Source: Pseudomonas shahriarae (GTDB lineage: Bacteria; Pseudomonadota; Gammaproteobacteria; Pseudomonadales; Pseudomonadaceae). Taken from it: 64,000 bases of DNA. This document shows, in pieces, positions 27,408-37,334 of the stretch (positions within the stretch are counted from its first letter, which is position 1; the number at the start of each line of letters is the position of its first letter). A model generated the notes under the pieces. That model had not been told where the DNA came from, did not search any database, and saw only the letters and a program-made list of their open reading frames with translations. A program made the translations under genes and the position numbers. The stretch is from contig NZ_CP077085.1 in the NCBI RefSeq assembly GCF_014268455.2, positions 1,426,001-1,490,000 of the forward strand, in the 5' to 3' direction.

Positions 27408-29033
27408 TCAGCTGTACTTGCGCTTGTCCGGTGCGGGCGGGAAGTACTGGTACAACCAGGTTTCACTCAAGGTCCGGTCATTGGTGCGGATGAACAGGCG
27501 CATCTCCACCGGCGCAACGCTGTCGCTGGTCGGGTACCAGTCGAAGAGAATGCGGTAGCCCTTGATGTCGTCGAGCACCAGCACGCTGAAGTCTTTCACT
27601 TCGCCATGGGAGCAGGTGACCACAGGCTCGATCCCGGTGCCTGCGGGCAGGCGGTCGAGGCCACCGCCCTTGAAGTCCACGGCAAAACGGCGGGCCCAGA
27701 CCGGTGGGTAATGCTCACCCGGCGCCCAGCCTTCGGTGAAGCCGCCCATGCCGGAGCGGGTGGCGTTGACTTGTGCCAACGGTGTGCTGACCGGGGGCAG
27801 GGCGCTCCAGTAGAGCTTGTAGCCAAAGGTCAGGGAGTCGCCGGCGGCCACCGGTTTTTTCGGGGTCCAGAAGGCGACGATGTTGTCCATGGTCTCGCCG
27901 GTCGTAGGAATTTCCAGCAGATCGACAGAGCCTTCGCCCCACGCGGTGGTCGGCTCCACCCACAGGCTTGGGCGCTTGCTGTACCAGTCGACGGTGTCCT
28001 GGTAACTGGCGAACTCATGGTCGGTCTGCACCAGGCCGAAACCTTTCGGGTCTTTATCGGCGAAGGCATTGAACTGCAGAGTGGCTGGGTTGTTCAGCGG
28101 GCGGCAGATCCACTCGCCGTTGCCGCGCCACATCGCCAGGCGATCGGAGTCGTGGATCTGCGGGTGGATGGTGTCGCACATGCGCCGCTCATGGGTGCCG
28201 CAACTGAACATGCTGGTCATCGGCGCGATGCCCATCTGCTGGATTGCCGTGCGCGCATTGATATGGGCGTCGATGGCCATCACCACCTGGGTGGCCTGGC
28301 AGTCGATATCAAAACGATAGGCACCGGTGGCGCTCGGCGAGTCGAGCAGGGCGTAGACCACGAAACGGGTGCTGTCCTTGTCCGGCGTCTCGAACCAGAA
28401 CTGGGTGAAATCGGGGAACTCTTCGCGTTTATTGGCGTAGGTGTCGATGGCCAGGCCGCGTGCCGAAAGACCGTACTGGCCGGTGTTATCCACCGCACGG
28501 AAATAGCTGGCGCCAAGGAAAGACACCACGTCGTGGCGGTCCAGTTCCGGGGCCTTGAACAGCTTGAAGCCGGAAAAACCCAAGTCGCCCTTGAGCTGCT
28601 TGGTATCGACCGTGGTTTTTTCATAATTGAACAGCGACGGACGGAAATGCACCTCCCGCGCCTGGCGGGTCTTGGGGTCGACACTGTGCATGCGCACCGG
28701 GGTCTTGAAACCCATGCCGACGTGGAAAAACTGCACGTCCAGCTGGCCTTTGAGGTCTTTCCACAGCGAATGATTACCGTCGTAGCCGATGGCATTGAAA
28801 TTCTGCGGGGTCATGGTCGCCAGGGTCGGCGGCAGCACCTGGCGGGTGTCCTGATACTGCTTACCAGCCAGTTGCTTGGCCTGCAGCTTGAGCCAGTCGA
28901 AGTCGAACGCCTTGGCGTCGCCATCGGCTGCACGATTCCCGGCCCAGGCCTGGGCGGCCAGCAGACCACTGGCTGACAGCCCGGTGTAGGCCGCGATGGC
29001 CATGGACGCTTTGAGCAAATTCCTGCGGTGCAT
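27408..29033 (-). CDS. opgD: glucan biosynthesis protein D
   Basis: The 541-residue periplasmic protein is involved in the structure of osmoregulated periplasmic glucans. A twin-arginine-type signal ([18 protein letters not shown]..) is followed by the OpgG/OpgD domain. Recognisable parts are [45 protein letters not shown] and the second domain with TRSGMGG. Length matches OpgD. It is monocistronic. Confidence 0.93.
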   Translation of the reverse strand: MHRRNLLKASMAIAAYTGLSASGLLAAQAWAGNRAADGDAKAFDFDWLKLQAKQLAGKQYQDTRQVLPPTLATMTPQNFNAIGYDGNHSLWKDLKGQLDVQFFHVGMGFKTPVRMHSVDPKTRQAREVHFRPSLFNYEKTTVDTKQLKGDLGFSGFKLFKAPELDRHDVVSFLGASYFRAVDNTGQYGLSARGLAIDTYANKREEFPDFTQFWFETPDKDSTRFVVYALLDSPSATGAYRFDIDCQATQVVMAIDAHINARTAIQQMGIAPMTSMFSCGTHERRMCDTIHPQIHDSDRLAMWRGNGEWICRPLNNPATLQFNAFADKDPKGFGLVQTDHEFASYQDTVDWYSKRPSLWVEPTTAWGEGSVDLLEIPTTGETMDNIVAFWTPKKPVAAGDSLTFGYKLYWSALPPVSTPLAQVNATRSGMGGFTEGWAPGEHYPPVWARRFAVDFKGGGLDRLPAGTGIEPVVTCSHGEVKDFSVLVLDDIKGYRILFDWYPTSDSVAPVEMRLFIRTNDRTLSETWLYQYFPPAPDKRKYS

Positions 29034-29242
29034 AAATACAACCTGTGGTGAGCAATCCCGTGCCGTTCCTGGCGCGTGCTGGATCAGAAATTACGGTTCG
29101 GACATGCCTTCGGCCAAACGCAACGGACATTAAACAGATGCTGAATAGCTTAAGGGGTTCGGTGGGGAAGGAAAATTGATTGATAGCGGGATGATGGCGT
29201 TGCATATGAAACAAGACGTGTCAGCAGGGGGGATTTGCTGGG

Positions 29243-29964
29243 GATGGCTTTGGGTCGGTGTGTATATCCATTGCTGCGGTCACGGCGGCTATTGGTTCCG
29301 CTCTTACAGCGGGTCACTTTTGGAAAAGAGCCCGGAGTGCCGGCCCAGCCAAAAGTAACCAAAAGGGCTCCTGCCCCACCACTCGGTGCCTCGCCTAGGC
29401 TCGGCATGCCCGCAGTCAGGCATTGCTCCGTGGGCCCGCCGCGATCGGCCATCCATGGCCGTGTCGCGGCTACCCCGGCATCCATGCCGGGGTGCCCACT
29501 GCGCAATACCTGCCTGCGGCCATCGTGGTTTAACGGGGCGCCTAAGATCAAAAGCCAGATCAAAAGCAGAGCAACAGCAAGGCCAGCTCCCACAGGTATA
29601 TGCGTACATCTCGACGATCAGGTCGGCTGTCAGGCCGCCTCGCTTTGCTTTTGATTTTGATCTGAGGCGCCCCGTTAAACCACGCTGGCCGTCATCCGAT
29701 ATTGATTTGGGGGGTAAACCGGCAGGACGCCGGTTTAGCCGCGCTGGGCCATGGATGGCCCATCGCGGCGGCCCCCCAAATTAATGTCGGATGACGGGCA
29801 CACCGAGCCTGGGCGAGGTGCCGAGTGGTGGGGCAAGAGCCCTTTTGGTTACTTTTGGCTGGGCCGGCACTCCGGGCTCTTTTCCAAAAGTGACCCGCTG
29901 TAAGAGCGGAACCAATAGCCGCCGTGACCGCAGCAATGGATATGTACACCGACCCAAAACCATC
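29243..29964. repeat. 722-bp nested inverted-repeat element
   Basis: This stretch between opgD and the DUF533 gene has no credible gene. Outer arms 29243-29412 and 29795-29964 are 170 bases each, inverted, and by eye differ at about nine positions. Inside are a second pair (about 29518-29554 with 29645-29690, sharing GTGGTTTAACGGGGCGCCT) and a third (29691-29715 with 29771-29795, GTCATCCGAT..TTTGGGG). Small hairpins such as AAACCGGC..GCCGGTTT also occur. No transposase or target-site duplication is visible. It looks like a composite of several repeat families or a non-autonomous mobile element. Confidence 0.8.
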
Positions 29965-29968
29965 GCAG

Positions 29969-29997
29969 TTGAGTTACATCTGGAAGCACTCTATATC
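29969..29997 (+). promoter_or_regulatory. candidate sigma-70 promoter of the DUF533 gene
   Basis: TTGAGT, a 17-base spacer and TATATC lie about 70 bases before the gene and immediately outside the inverted-repeat element. Confidence 0.45.
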
Positions 29998-30069
29998 CAG
30001 GATTATTGGCACTTAGTTTTACGCTGAAGGCCTATCAACCCTATGAACCCAAGTCTCTGGAGGCTATGA

Positions 30070-30780
30070 ATGAATACCCGTGGATTGCTTGATCAGTTGC
30101 TCAAGTCCGGCCAGGACATGCTGCAAAACAAAACTGGCGGTCAACGCAAAGGCGATGACAAAGGTGCCTTGGGCGGCCTGCTCGGCGGTGGCGGGCTCGG
30201 CAGCCTGCTCGGTGGCGCAGGTGGCGGGGCATTGGCCGCCGGGGCCATGGGCCTGCTATTGGGCAACAAAAAGGCCCGCAACTTTGGTGGCAAAGCCCTC
30301 ACCTATGGTGGTCTTGCCGCATTAGGCGTGATTGCCTACAAGGCCTACGGCAACTGGCAGGCACAACAGGCCGGCGCGCCCAAAGGCGAACCGCAGACCC
30401 TCGATCGCCTGCCACCGGCCCAGGTCGAACTGCATAGCCAGGCCATCCTCAAGGCCCTGGTGGCCGCTGCCAAGGCCGACGGCCATGTGGACGAGCGCGA
30501 GCGTGCGTTGATCGAAGGCGAATTCGTCAAGCTGGACAACGACCAGGAACTGCAACGCTGGCTGCATGCCGAACTCAACAAGCCCCTGGATCCCACCGAT
30601 GTCGCCCGGGCTGCCAGCACCCCGGAGATGGCCGCCGAAATGTACATCGCCAGCGTCATGCTGGTGGACGAGGAGAACTTCATGGAGAAGTCCTACCTCG
30701 ACGAATTGGCCCGCCAACTCAAGCTGGAGCCGGGCCTCAAGATCGAACTGGAAAAACAGGTACGCCAAGCCACGCTCTGA
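30070..30780 (+). CDS. DUF533/TerB-like protein (YebE family)
   Basis: The 236-residue protein has an N-terminal glycine-rich, weakly hydrophobic region (LGGLLGGGGLGSLLGGAGGGALAAG, read in pieces) that may sit in the membrane. The C-terminal acidic helical TerB-like domain runs ILKALVAAAKADGHVDERERALIEGEF..EMYIASVMLVDEENFMEKSYLDELARQL. This is the DUF533/YebE family of inner-membrane proteins; role unknown, with stress induction reported for YebE. GGAGG precedes the start. Confidence 0.85.
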   Translation: MNTRGLLDQLLKSGQDMLQNKTGGQRKGDDKGALGGLLGGGGLGSLLGGAGGGALAAGAMGLLLGNKKARNFGGKALTYGGLAALGVIAYKAYGNWQAQQAGAPKGEPQTLDRLPPAQVELHSQAILKALVAAAKADGHVDERERALIEGEFVKLDNDQELQRWLHAELNKPLDPTDVARAASTPEMAAEMYIASVMLVDEENFMEKSYLDELARQLKLEPGLKIELEKQVRQATL

Positions 30781-30800
30781 CTCGCCCCGTACAGAAAACT

Positions 30801-30834
30801 ACCCCGTCACCGTCCAGGTTGCGGGGTGTTTTTA
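30801..30834 (+). terminator. terminator after the DUF533 gene
   Basis: ACCCCG and CGGGGT pair across a loop, followed by GTTTTTATA. It separates this gene from the wsp operon. Confidence 0.75.
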
Positions 30835-30927
30835 TATTTCGTGAGACTTGGCCCACAACCCATTGATAAATGATGGCACGGCCTCAGCTATACTCCCCGG
30901 CATTTGATCGGCCTTCGAGGAATTACT

Positions 30928-32550
30928 GTGAAGAACTGGACCTTGCGCCAACGCATCTTGGCGAGCTTTGCGGTGATTATCGCCATCATGCTGCTGATGG
31001 TTGTGGTCTCGTATTCACGGTTGCTGAAGATCGAAGCGAGCGAAAACGTAGTACGCGACGACGCCGTACCGGGGGTGTTTTTCAGCTCGATGATCCGTAG
31101 CGCCTGGGTCGACAGCTACCTGCAGACCCAGGAATTGATCGGGTTGCGCGAGCACCAGGGCATTTCCGACGAGGATAGGCAGGATTACAAGACGTTCGAG
31201 GCGCAGCTGGAGCAGCATATGGCCAGTTACGCCAAGACGGTCAATATCGGCCAGGATCGTACTGAGTTCGACACCTTTGAAGCCCTGCACCAGAAGTACA
31301 ACCAAGTACTTGCCCAGGTCCTGGAGCTGCATGCGGCCAACAAGGAAGCCGAAGCGGTCAAGATGTTCGACGAGCGACTGACCCCGGCCTGGATCGCCGG
31401 GCGCTTGAAGCTCAATGACATCATCAACGAGAACAAAGCAGTCGCGGACAACGCCACCGCGGCCATTGATGATGCCGTGGCTGCAGCGAAAATCGGTATG
31501 GGCGTGTCGCTGCTCCTGGCGATCCTCGCCGCCGGCCTGTGCGGGCTGCTGCTGATGCGCGCGATCATGGCGCCGATGAACCGCATCGTCGATATCCTCG
31601 AAACCATGCGCACCGGTGATCTGAGCAAGCGCCTGAACCTGGACCGCAAGGACGAGTTCGGTGCCGTGGAAACCGGCTTCAATGACATGATGACCGAGCT
31701 GACCGCTCTGGTATCCCAGGCCCAGCGTTCGTCGGTGCAGGTCACCACCTCGGTGACCGAGATTGCGGCCACCTCCAAGCAGCAACAGGCCACGGCTACC
31801 GAAACGGCCGCCACTACCACCGAAATCGGCGCCACCTCGCGGGAAATTGCCGCCACGTCCAAGGACCTGGTGCGCACCATGACCGAAGTGTCTACCGCCG
31901 CCGACCAGGCCTCGGTGGCCGCCGGTTCCGGCCAGCAAGGCCTGGCCCGAATGGAAGAAACCATGCACTCGGTGATGGGGGCCGCCGATCTGGTCAACGC
32001 CAAGCTGGCGATCCTCAACGAGAAGGCCGGCAACATCAACCAGGTGGTCGTGACCATCGTCAAGGTGGCCGACCAGACCAACCTGCTGTCCCTCAACGCC
32101 GCCATCGAGGCCGAAAAGGCCGGTGAGTACGGGCGCGGCTTTGCCGTGGTCGCCACCGAAGTACGGCGTCTGGCCGACCAGACCGCCGTGGCCACCTACG
32201 ATATCGAGCAGATGGTGCGCGAGATCCAATCGGCGGTATCGGCCGGCGTGATGGGCATGGACAAGTTCTCCGAAGAGGTCCGTCGCGGGATGTTCGAGGT
32301 GCAGCAGGTCGGCGAGCAACTGTCGCAGATCATCCATCAGGTCCAGGCCCTGGCGCCGCGGGTGCTGATGGTCAACGAGGGCATGCAGGCCCAGGCCACG
32401 GGGGCCGAGCAGATCAACCATGCCTTGGTGCAATTGGGCGATGCCAGCAGCCAGACCGTGGAGTCCCTGCGCCAGGCCAGTTTTGCCATTGATGAACTGA
32501 GCCAGGTTGCGGTGGGTCTGCGCAGCGGCGTGTCGCGTTTTAAAGTCTGA
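30928..32550 (+). CDS. wspA: methyl-accepting chemoreceptor WspA
   Basis: The 540-residue surface-sensing receptor heads the Wsp pathway. Membrane segments at about 11-31 and 190-210 enclose a periplasmic four-helix-type domain. A HAMP region follows, then the cytoplasmic MCP domain with the hairpin tip [32 protein letters not shown] 30928 with GAGG 8 bases upstream gives the usual [10 protein letters not shown] start; a TTG at 30904 is discounted. It overlaps wspB by one base, the first of several overlaps that hold the wspABCDEF cassette together. Confidence 0.95.
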   Translation: MKNWTLRQRILASFAVIIAIMLLMVVVSYSRLLKIEASENVVRDDAVPGVFFSSMIRSAWVDSYLQTQELIGLREHQGISDEDRQDYKTFEAQLEQHMASYAKTVNIGQDRTEFDTFEALHQKYNQVLAQVLELHAANKEAEAVKMFDERLTPAWIAGRLKLNDIINENKAVADNATAAIDDAVAAAKIGMGVSLLLAILAAGLCGLLLMRAIMAPMNRIVDILETMRTGDLSKRLNLDRKDEFGAVETGFNDMMTELTALVSQAQRSSVQVTTSVTEIAATSKQQQATATETAATTTEIGATSREIAATSKDLVRTMTEVSTAADQASVAAGSGQQGLARMEETMHSVMGAADLVNAKLAILNEKAGNINQVVVTIVKVADQTNLLSLNAAIEAEKAGEYGRGFAVVATEVRRLADQTAVATYDIEQMVREIQSAVSAGVMGMDKFSEEVRRGMFEVQQVGEQLSQIIHQVQALAPRVLMVNEGMQAQATGAEQINHALVQLGDASSQTVESLRQASFAIDELSQVAVGLRSGVSRFKV

Positions 32551-33071
32551 TGAGCGATCCAGCGGCGAAACGCGGCGCGATGACAGCAGCCAAAAAAGCC
32601 TTGTTCCTGGTGTTTCATATCGGCAGCGAGCGCTACGCCCTCAAGGCCACGGAAGTGGCCGAGGTGCTGCCGCGCCTGCCACTCAAGCCGATTGCCCATG
32701 CGCCGGTGTGGGTCGCCGGGATCTTTGCCCATCGCGGCAACATGGTGCCGGTGATCGACCTCAGCGCCCTGACCTTTGGTACATCGGCCCAGGCCCGCAC
32801 CAGTACGCGTCTGGTATTGGTCAACTATCGGCCAGAAACCTGGCTGGAGCCGCGCTGGCTGGGGCTGATCCTCGAACAGGCCACTGACACCCTGCGCTGC
32901 GACCCGGCGGACTTCCAGCCCTACGGCCTGGACAATCGCCAGGCGCCCTACCTGGGGCCGGTGCGCGAAGACGAGCGGGGGCTGATGCAGTGGATCGGCG
33001 TCGCCGACCTGCTGACCCCCGAGGTCTGCGCTTTGCTGTTTGCCCCCGACCTGACCGTTGGGGAGGCGTGA
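32550..33071 (+). CDS. wspB: CheW-like adaptor WspB
   Basis: The 173-residue protein has a single CheW domain (FLVFHIGSERYALKATEVAEVLPRLPLKPIAHAPVWVAGIFAHRGNMVPVIDL). It should couple WspA to the kinase WspE. One-base overlaps with wspA and wspC imply tight co-translation. Confidence 0.93.
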   Translation: MSDPAAKRGAMTAAKKALFLVFHIGSERYALKATEVAEVLPRLPLKPIAHAPVWVAGIFAHRGNMVPVIDLSALTFGTSAQARTSTRLVLVNYRPETWLEPRWLGLILEQATDTLRCDPADFQPYGLDNRQAPYLGPVREDERGLMQWIGVADLLTPEVCALLFAPDLTVGEA

Positions 33072-34339
33072 TGAGCAATGATCAACGCTTCTTCGACTTC
33101 CTCAAGGAACGCATCGGCCTGGATGTCGCCTCGGTGGGCGAAGCCATCATCGAGCGCGCCGTGCGCCAGCGCAGCCAGGCGTTGCAGGGGCTGAGTGCCG
33201 ATCAGTACTGGCAACGCCTGCAAACCAGCAGCGAGGAACAGCAGGCGCTGATCGAAGCGGTGATCGTCCCCGAAACCTGGTTTTTCCGTTATCCCGAATC
33301 CTTTGCCACCCTGGCGCGGCTGGCGGTGACACGGCTGGGCGAAATCAAGCATATGCGCGCCTTGCGCATTCTCAGCCTGCCGTGTTCCACCGGCGAGGAA
33401 CCCTATTCCATCGCCATGGCCCTGCTCGATGCGGGCCTTTCGCCCCACCAGTTCAAGGTGCAAGGCATGGACGTCAGCCCATTGTCGGTGGAGCGCGCGC
33501 GGCGCGGGGTGTATGGCAAGAACTCCTTCCGTGGCCAGGACCTCGAGTTTCGTGAGCGGCATTTCAGCGCCGAGAGCGACGGCTATCGCGTCGCCGACCG
33601 GGTGCGTGAGCAAGTGCGCCTGCAAGTGGGCAACCTGCTGGACCCGCAGTTGCTGGCCAATGAGCCGACTTATGACTTTGTGTTCTGCCGCAACCTGCTG
33701 ATCTACTTCGACCAGCCGACCCAGAAGCAGGTCTTTGAAGTGCTCAAGGGCCTGACCCATGTCGACGGCGTGCTGTTTATCGGCCCGGCCGAAGGCAGCC
33801 TGTTGGGGCGCCTGGGCATGCGCTCGATTGGTGTGCCGCAGTCGTTTGCCTTCAGTCGCCACGCCGAAGCCGCGCCGCCTGAGCCGGTCTTCACCACCAT
33901 ACCGGCGCCGCTGCCGCAACGCAGCGCAGCGCCGATTGCGAGTAAACCGCGAGCCTTCAGTGCATTCGCAGCGCCGGTGGCGCCGATCAAGCCTGCGCCA
34001 GTGCATTCGGATGCTGCCGATCTGCTCGGGCAGATCGCAACCCTGGCCAATGAAGGCAAGAGCCTTGAGGCCCGTGCTGCCTGTGAGCTGTACCTGCAGA
34101 GTCATCCGCCGGCGGCCCAGGTGTTTTACTGGCTGGGCCTGCTCAGCGATGTGGCGGGTAGCGCCCTGGAAGCCCAGGGGTATTATCGAAAAGCCTTGTA
34201 CCTGGAACCCCAGCATCCGCAGGCCTTGATGCACCTGGCCGCACTGCTGGAATCCCAGGGCGATACGGCGGGGGCGCGGCGCTTGCAAGCCCGTGCTGCC
34301 CGTAGCGAGCGAGCCGCTGACAGTGAGCGTAAACGATGA
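33071..34339 (+). CDS. wspC: chemoreceptor methyltransferase WspC (CheR plus TPR)
   Basis: The 422-residue protein has an N-terminal CheR methyltransferase with IVPETWFFRYPESF, the SAM site LSLPCSTGEEPYSIAM and FVFCRNLLIYFD. A proline/alanine-rich linker leads to TPR-like helices at about 320-410 (YWLGLLSDVAGSALEAQGYYRKALYLEPQHPQALMHLA). It methylates WspA and opposes WspF. It overlaps wspB by one base and wspD by four. Confidence 0.95.
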   Translation: MSNDQRFFDFLKERIGLDVASVGEAIIERAVRQRSQALQGLSADQYWQRLQTSSEEQQALIEAVIVPETWFFRYPESFATLARLAVTRLGEIKHMRALRILSLPCSTGEEPYSIAMALLDAGLSPHQFKVQGMDVSPLSVERARRGVYGKNSFRGQDLEFRERHFSAESDGYRVADRVREQVRLQVGNLLDPQLLANEPTYDFVFCRNLLIYFDQPTQKQVFEVLKGLTHVDGVLFIGPAEGSLLGRLGMRSIGVPQSFAFSRHAEAAPPEPVFTTIPAPLPQRSAAPIASKPRAFSAFAAPVAPIKPAPVHSDAADLLGQIATLANEGKSLEARAACELYLQSHPPAAQVFYWLGLLSDVAGSALEAQGYYRKALYLEPQHPQALMHLAALLESQGDTAGARRLQARAARSERAADSERKR

Positions 34340-35031
34340 GTAGCTCCGCATCCCCGGACACCGGCCTGAACCTGACGGTCGCCGATACCCAGGCCATTGA
34401 CGATTGCTGGAACCGCATCGGGATCCACGGCGATAAATCCTGCCCGTTGCTGGCCGAGCATATCCACTGCCGCAATTGTGCGGTGTATTCGGCAGCGGCC
34501 ACTCGCCTGCTGGATCGCTATGCATTGCAGCAAGAGGATCGTCACCCTGGCGCTGCGACACAGGCGGACGACGAGGTGGCCACCCGGTCCTTGCTGATGT
34601 TCCGCCTGGGCGAGGAATGGCTGGGCATCGCCACTCGCTGCCTGGTGGAAGTGGCGCCCCTGCAGCCGATCCATTCCTTGCCCCACCAGCGCTCGCGGGC
34701 CTTGCTCGGGGTCGCCAATGTGCGCGGTGCTCTGGTGGCCTGCCTGTCCCTGGTGGAGCTGCTCGGGCTCGACAGCAGCGGCGGCGCCAGTGGCGGGCGG
34801 ATCATGCCGCGCATGCTGATCATCGCCGCGCAGGATGGCCCGGTAGTGGTGCCGGTGGATGAAGTGGATGGCATCCATGCCATTGATGAGCGCACCCTGA
34901 AAGCCGCGTCTGCCTCCGGCACCCAGGCCAGTGCGCGCTACACCCAGGGTGTGTTGCCGTTCAAGGGCCGCAGCCTGCGCTGGCTGGACGAGACGCAACT
35001 GCTGTCTGCCGTGACCCGGAGCCTGTCATGA
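34336..35031 (+). CDS. wspD: CheW-like adaptor WspD
   Basis: The 231-residue protein has an N-terminal extension with a cysteine cluster (CPLLAEHIHCRNCAVY) followed by a CheW domain (LLMFRLGEEWLGIATRCLVEVAPLQPIHSLPHQRS..LLGVANVRGALVACLSL). It is the second adaptor of the Wsp complex. The Cys/His cluster might bind metal, which is only an inference. Confidence 0.93.
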   Translation: MSSSASPDTGLNLTVADTQAIDDCWNRIGIHGDKSCPLLAEHIHCRNCAVYSAAATRLLDRYALQQEDRHPGAATQADDEVATRSLLMFRLGEEWLGIATRCLVEVAPLQPIHSLPHQRSRALLGVANVRGALVACLSLVELLGLDSSGGASGGRIMPRMLIIAAQDGPVVVPVDEVDGIHAIDERTLKAASASGTQASARYTQGVLPFKGRSLRWLDETQLLSAVTRSLS

Positions 35032-37334
35032 CCCCCGACCAGATGCGCGACGCCTCGCTGCTGGAGCTGTTCAGCCTGGAAGCCGATGCCCAGACCCAGG
35101 TCCTGAGTGCCGGCCTGCTGGCCCTGGAACGCAACCCGACCCAGGCCGACCAACTTGAGGCGTGCATGCGTGCGGCGCATTCGCTCAAAGGCGCGGCGCG
35201 GATTGTCGGGGTCGATGCCGGCGTCAGCGTGGCTCACGTGATGGAAGACTGCCTGGTCAGCGCCCAGGAAAGCCGGCTGTTTCTGCAACCCGAACATATC
35301 GACGCGTTGTTGCAGGGCACCGACCTGCTGATGCGCATCGCCACACCGGGCAACACCGTGGGCCCGGCCGATATCCAGGCGTATGTGGCGCTGATGGAAC
35401 GCTTGCTGGACCCGTCGCAACCCATGGCCAAGGTGGTTGCACCGCCGCCGCCGCCGCCCGTGGCTGCGCCGCTCGCGCAGCCGCTGCCGTCCCTTGAAGA
35501 ATCGCTGCTATTGCCCCCGGAGCCGGAGGTCGCGCCGCCGGTCAGCAGTGATGCGCCGCGCCACAACAAACGTATGACCGAAGGTGGCGAGCGGGTGTTG
35601 CGGGTCACCGCCGAGCGCTTGAACAGCCTGTTGGACCTGTCCAGCAAATCCCTGGTGGAAACCCAGCGGCTCAAGCCTTACCTGTCCAGCCTGCAACGCC
35701 TCAAGCGCATCCAAAGCAATAGCGCCCGGGCCCTGGACAACCTGGATGGCCAGCTCAAGACCGTCGACCTGAGCCTTGAAGCCCAGGAAGCCCTGGCCGA
35801 TGCCCGCCGCCTGTTGAGCGAAGCGCAGTTGCTGCTGGCGGAAAAGTCCGCCGAACTGGATGAGTTCGGCTGGCAGGCCGGGCAGCGCGCCCAGGTGTTG
35901 TATGACACCGCGCTGGCGTGCCGCATGCGCCCGTTTGCCGATGTGCTGGCGGGACAGGCGCGCATGGTGCGCGACCTGGGCCGCAGCCTGGGCAAGCAGG
36001 TGCGCCTGGAAATCGAAGGCGAGAAGACTCAGGTTGACCGTGATGTCCTGGAAAAACTCGAAGCGCCGCTGACCCATTTGTTGCGCAATGCCGTCGATCA
36101 CGGCATTGAGATGCCCGAGCAGCGCCTGCTGGCGGGCAAGCCGGCCGAAGGCCTGATCCGCCTGCGTGCCTCGCACCAGGCTGGCCTGTTGGTACTGGAA
36201 TTGAGTGATGACGGTAACGGCGTGGACCTTGCGCGCCTGCGCGACAGTATTGTCGAGCGCAATCTGTCGCCACTGGAAACCGCCTTGCGCCTGAGCGAAG
36301 AGGAATTGCTGACCTTCCTGTTCCTGCCGGGCTTCAGCCTGCGCGACAAGGTGACCGAAGTCTCCGGGCGCGGTGTCGGCCTGGATGCGGTGCAACACAT
36401 GGTCCGCCAACTGCGCGGTGCGGTGGTACTGGAGCAGACGGCAGGGCAGGGCAGCCGCTTCCATCTGGAAGTGCCGCTGACCTTGTCGGTGGTGCGCAGC
36501 CTGGTGGTGGAGGTTGGCGAAGAAGCCTACGCCTTCCCCCTGGCCCATATCGAGCGTATGTGCGACCTGGAACCCGACGAAATCGTGCAACTGGAAGGCC
36601 GCCAGCATTTCTGGCACGAAGGCCGGCATGTCGGCCTGGTCGCGGCCAGCCAGTTGTTGCAGCGCCCGCCCGGGCAGACCAGCCAGGATACCCTCAAGGT
36701 CGTGGTAATCCGCGAGCGCGATGCGGTGTACGGGATTGCCGTAGAGCGGTTTATCGGCGAGCGCACCCTGGTGGTGCTGCCGCTGGACGATCGCCTGGGC
36801 AAGGTGCAGGACATTTCTGCCGGTGCGCTGCTGGATGACGGCTCGGTGGTGTTGATCGTCGATGTCGAAGACATGCTGCGCTCGGTGGACAAGCTGCTCA
36901 ACACCGGCCGCCTGGAACGCATTGCCCGCCGCGCGCAGCAAACCGTCGAGGCCACGCGCAAGCGCATCCTGGTGGTGGATGACTCGCTTACCGTGCGTGA
37001 ACTGCAGCGCAAGCTATTACTTAATCGTGGATATGAGGTGGCGGTCGCCGTCGATGGCATGGATGGCTGGAATGCTCTGCGTTCCGAAGACTTCGACCTG
37101 CTGATTACTGACATTGATATGCCACGCATGGACGGTATCGAATTGGTCACACTTTTACGCCGTGACACTCGCCTGCAGTCGCTGCCGGTGATGGTGGTGT
37201 CCTACAAGGATCGTGAAGAAGACCGGCGGCGCGGCCTGGATGCCGGCGCCGACTATTACCTGGCCAAGGCCAGTTTCCATGATGACGCCCTGCTCGATGC
37301 GGTGGTGGAACTGATTGGAGGCGCCCGGGCATGA
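35028..37334 (+). CDS. wspE: hybrid CheA-type kinase WspE
   Basis: The 768-residue protein has an Hpt domain with the phospho-acceptor His in AAHSLKGAARIVG (near residue 50), then a proline-rich linker. The dimerisation/HATPase region follows with LTHLLRNAVDHGIEMP and the GRGVGLD box, then a CheW-like domain, and a C-terminal receiver (LVVDDSLTVRELQRKLL..LITDIDMPRMDG). It phosphorylates WspR and WspF in response to WspA. It overlaps both neighbours by four bases. Confidence 0.95.
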   Translation: MTPDQMRDASLLELFSLEADAQTQVLSAGLLALERNPTQADQLEACMRAAHSLKGAARIVGVDAGVSVAHVMEDCLVSAQESRLFLQPEHIDALLQGTDLLMRIATPGNTVGPADIQAYVALMERLLDPSQPMAKVVAPPPPPPVAAPLAQPLPSLEESLLLPPEPEVAPPVSSDAPRHNKRMTEGGERVLRVTAERLNSLLDLSSKSLVETQRLKPYLSSLQRLKRIQSNSARALDNLDGQLKTVDLSLEAQEALADARRLLSEAQLLLAEKSAELDEFGWQAGQRAQVLYDTALACRMRPFADVLAGQARMVRDLGRSLGKQVRLEIEGEKTQVDRDVLEKLEAPLTHLLRNAVDHGIEMPEQRLLAGKPAEGLIRLRASHQAGLLVLELSDDGNGVDLARLRDSIVERNLSPLETALRLSEEELLTFLFLPGFSLRDKVTEVSGRGVGLDAVQHMVRQLRGAVVLEQTAGQGSRFHLEVPLTLSVVRSLVVEVGEEAYAFPLAHIERMCDLEPDEIVQLEGRQHFWHEGRHVGLVAASQLLQRPPGQTSQDTLKVVVIRERDAVYGIAVERFIGERTLVVLPLDDRLGKVQDISAGALLDDGSVVLIVDVEDMLRSVDKLLNTGRLERIARRAQQTVEATRKRILVVDDSLTVRELQRKLLLNRGYEVAVAVDGMDGWNALRSEDFDLLITDIDMPRMDGIELVTLLRRDTRLQSLPVMVVSYKDREEDRRRGLDAGADYYLAKASFHDDALLDAVVELIGGARA

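Noticed and set aside
29235..29963. Open frames of up to 147 codons inside the inverted-repeat element
   Set aside because: The same peptide appears in both orientations because the DNA is palindromic (ending ..LLQRVTFGKEPGVPAQPKVTKRA); no family and no convincing ribosome-binding site.
30010..30030. A possible sigma-54 promoter (TGGCAC..GC) before the DUF533 gene
   Set aside because: The GG and GC elements are 13 rather than 10 bases apart.
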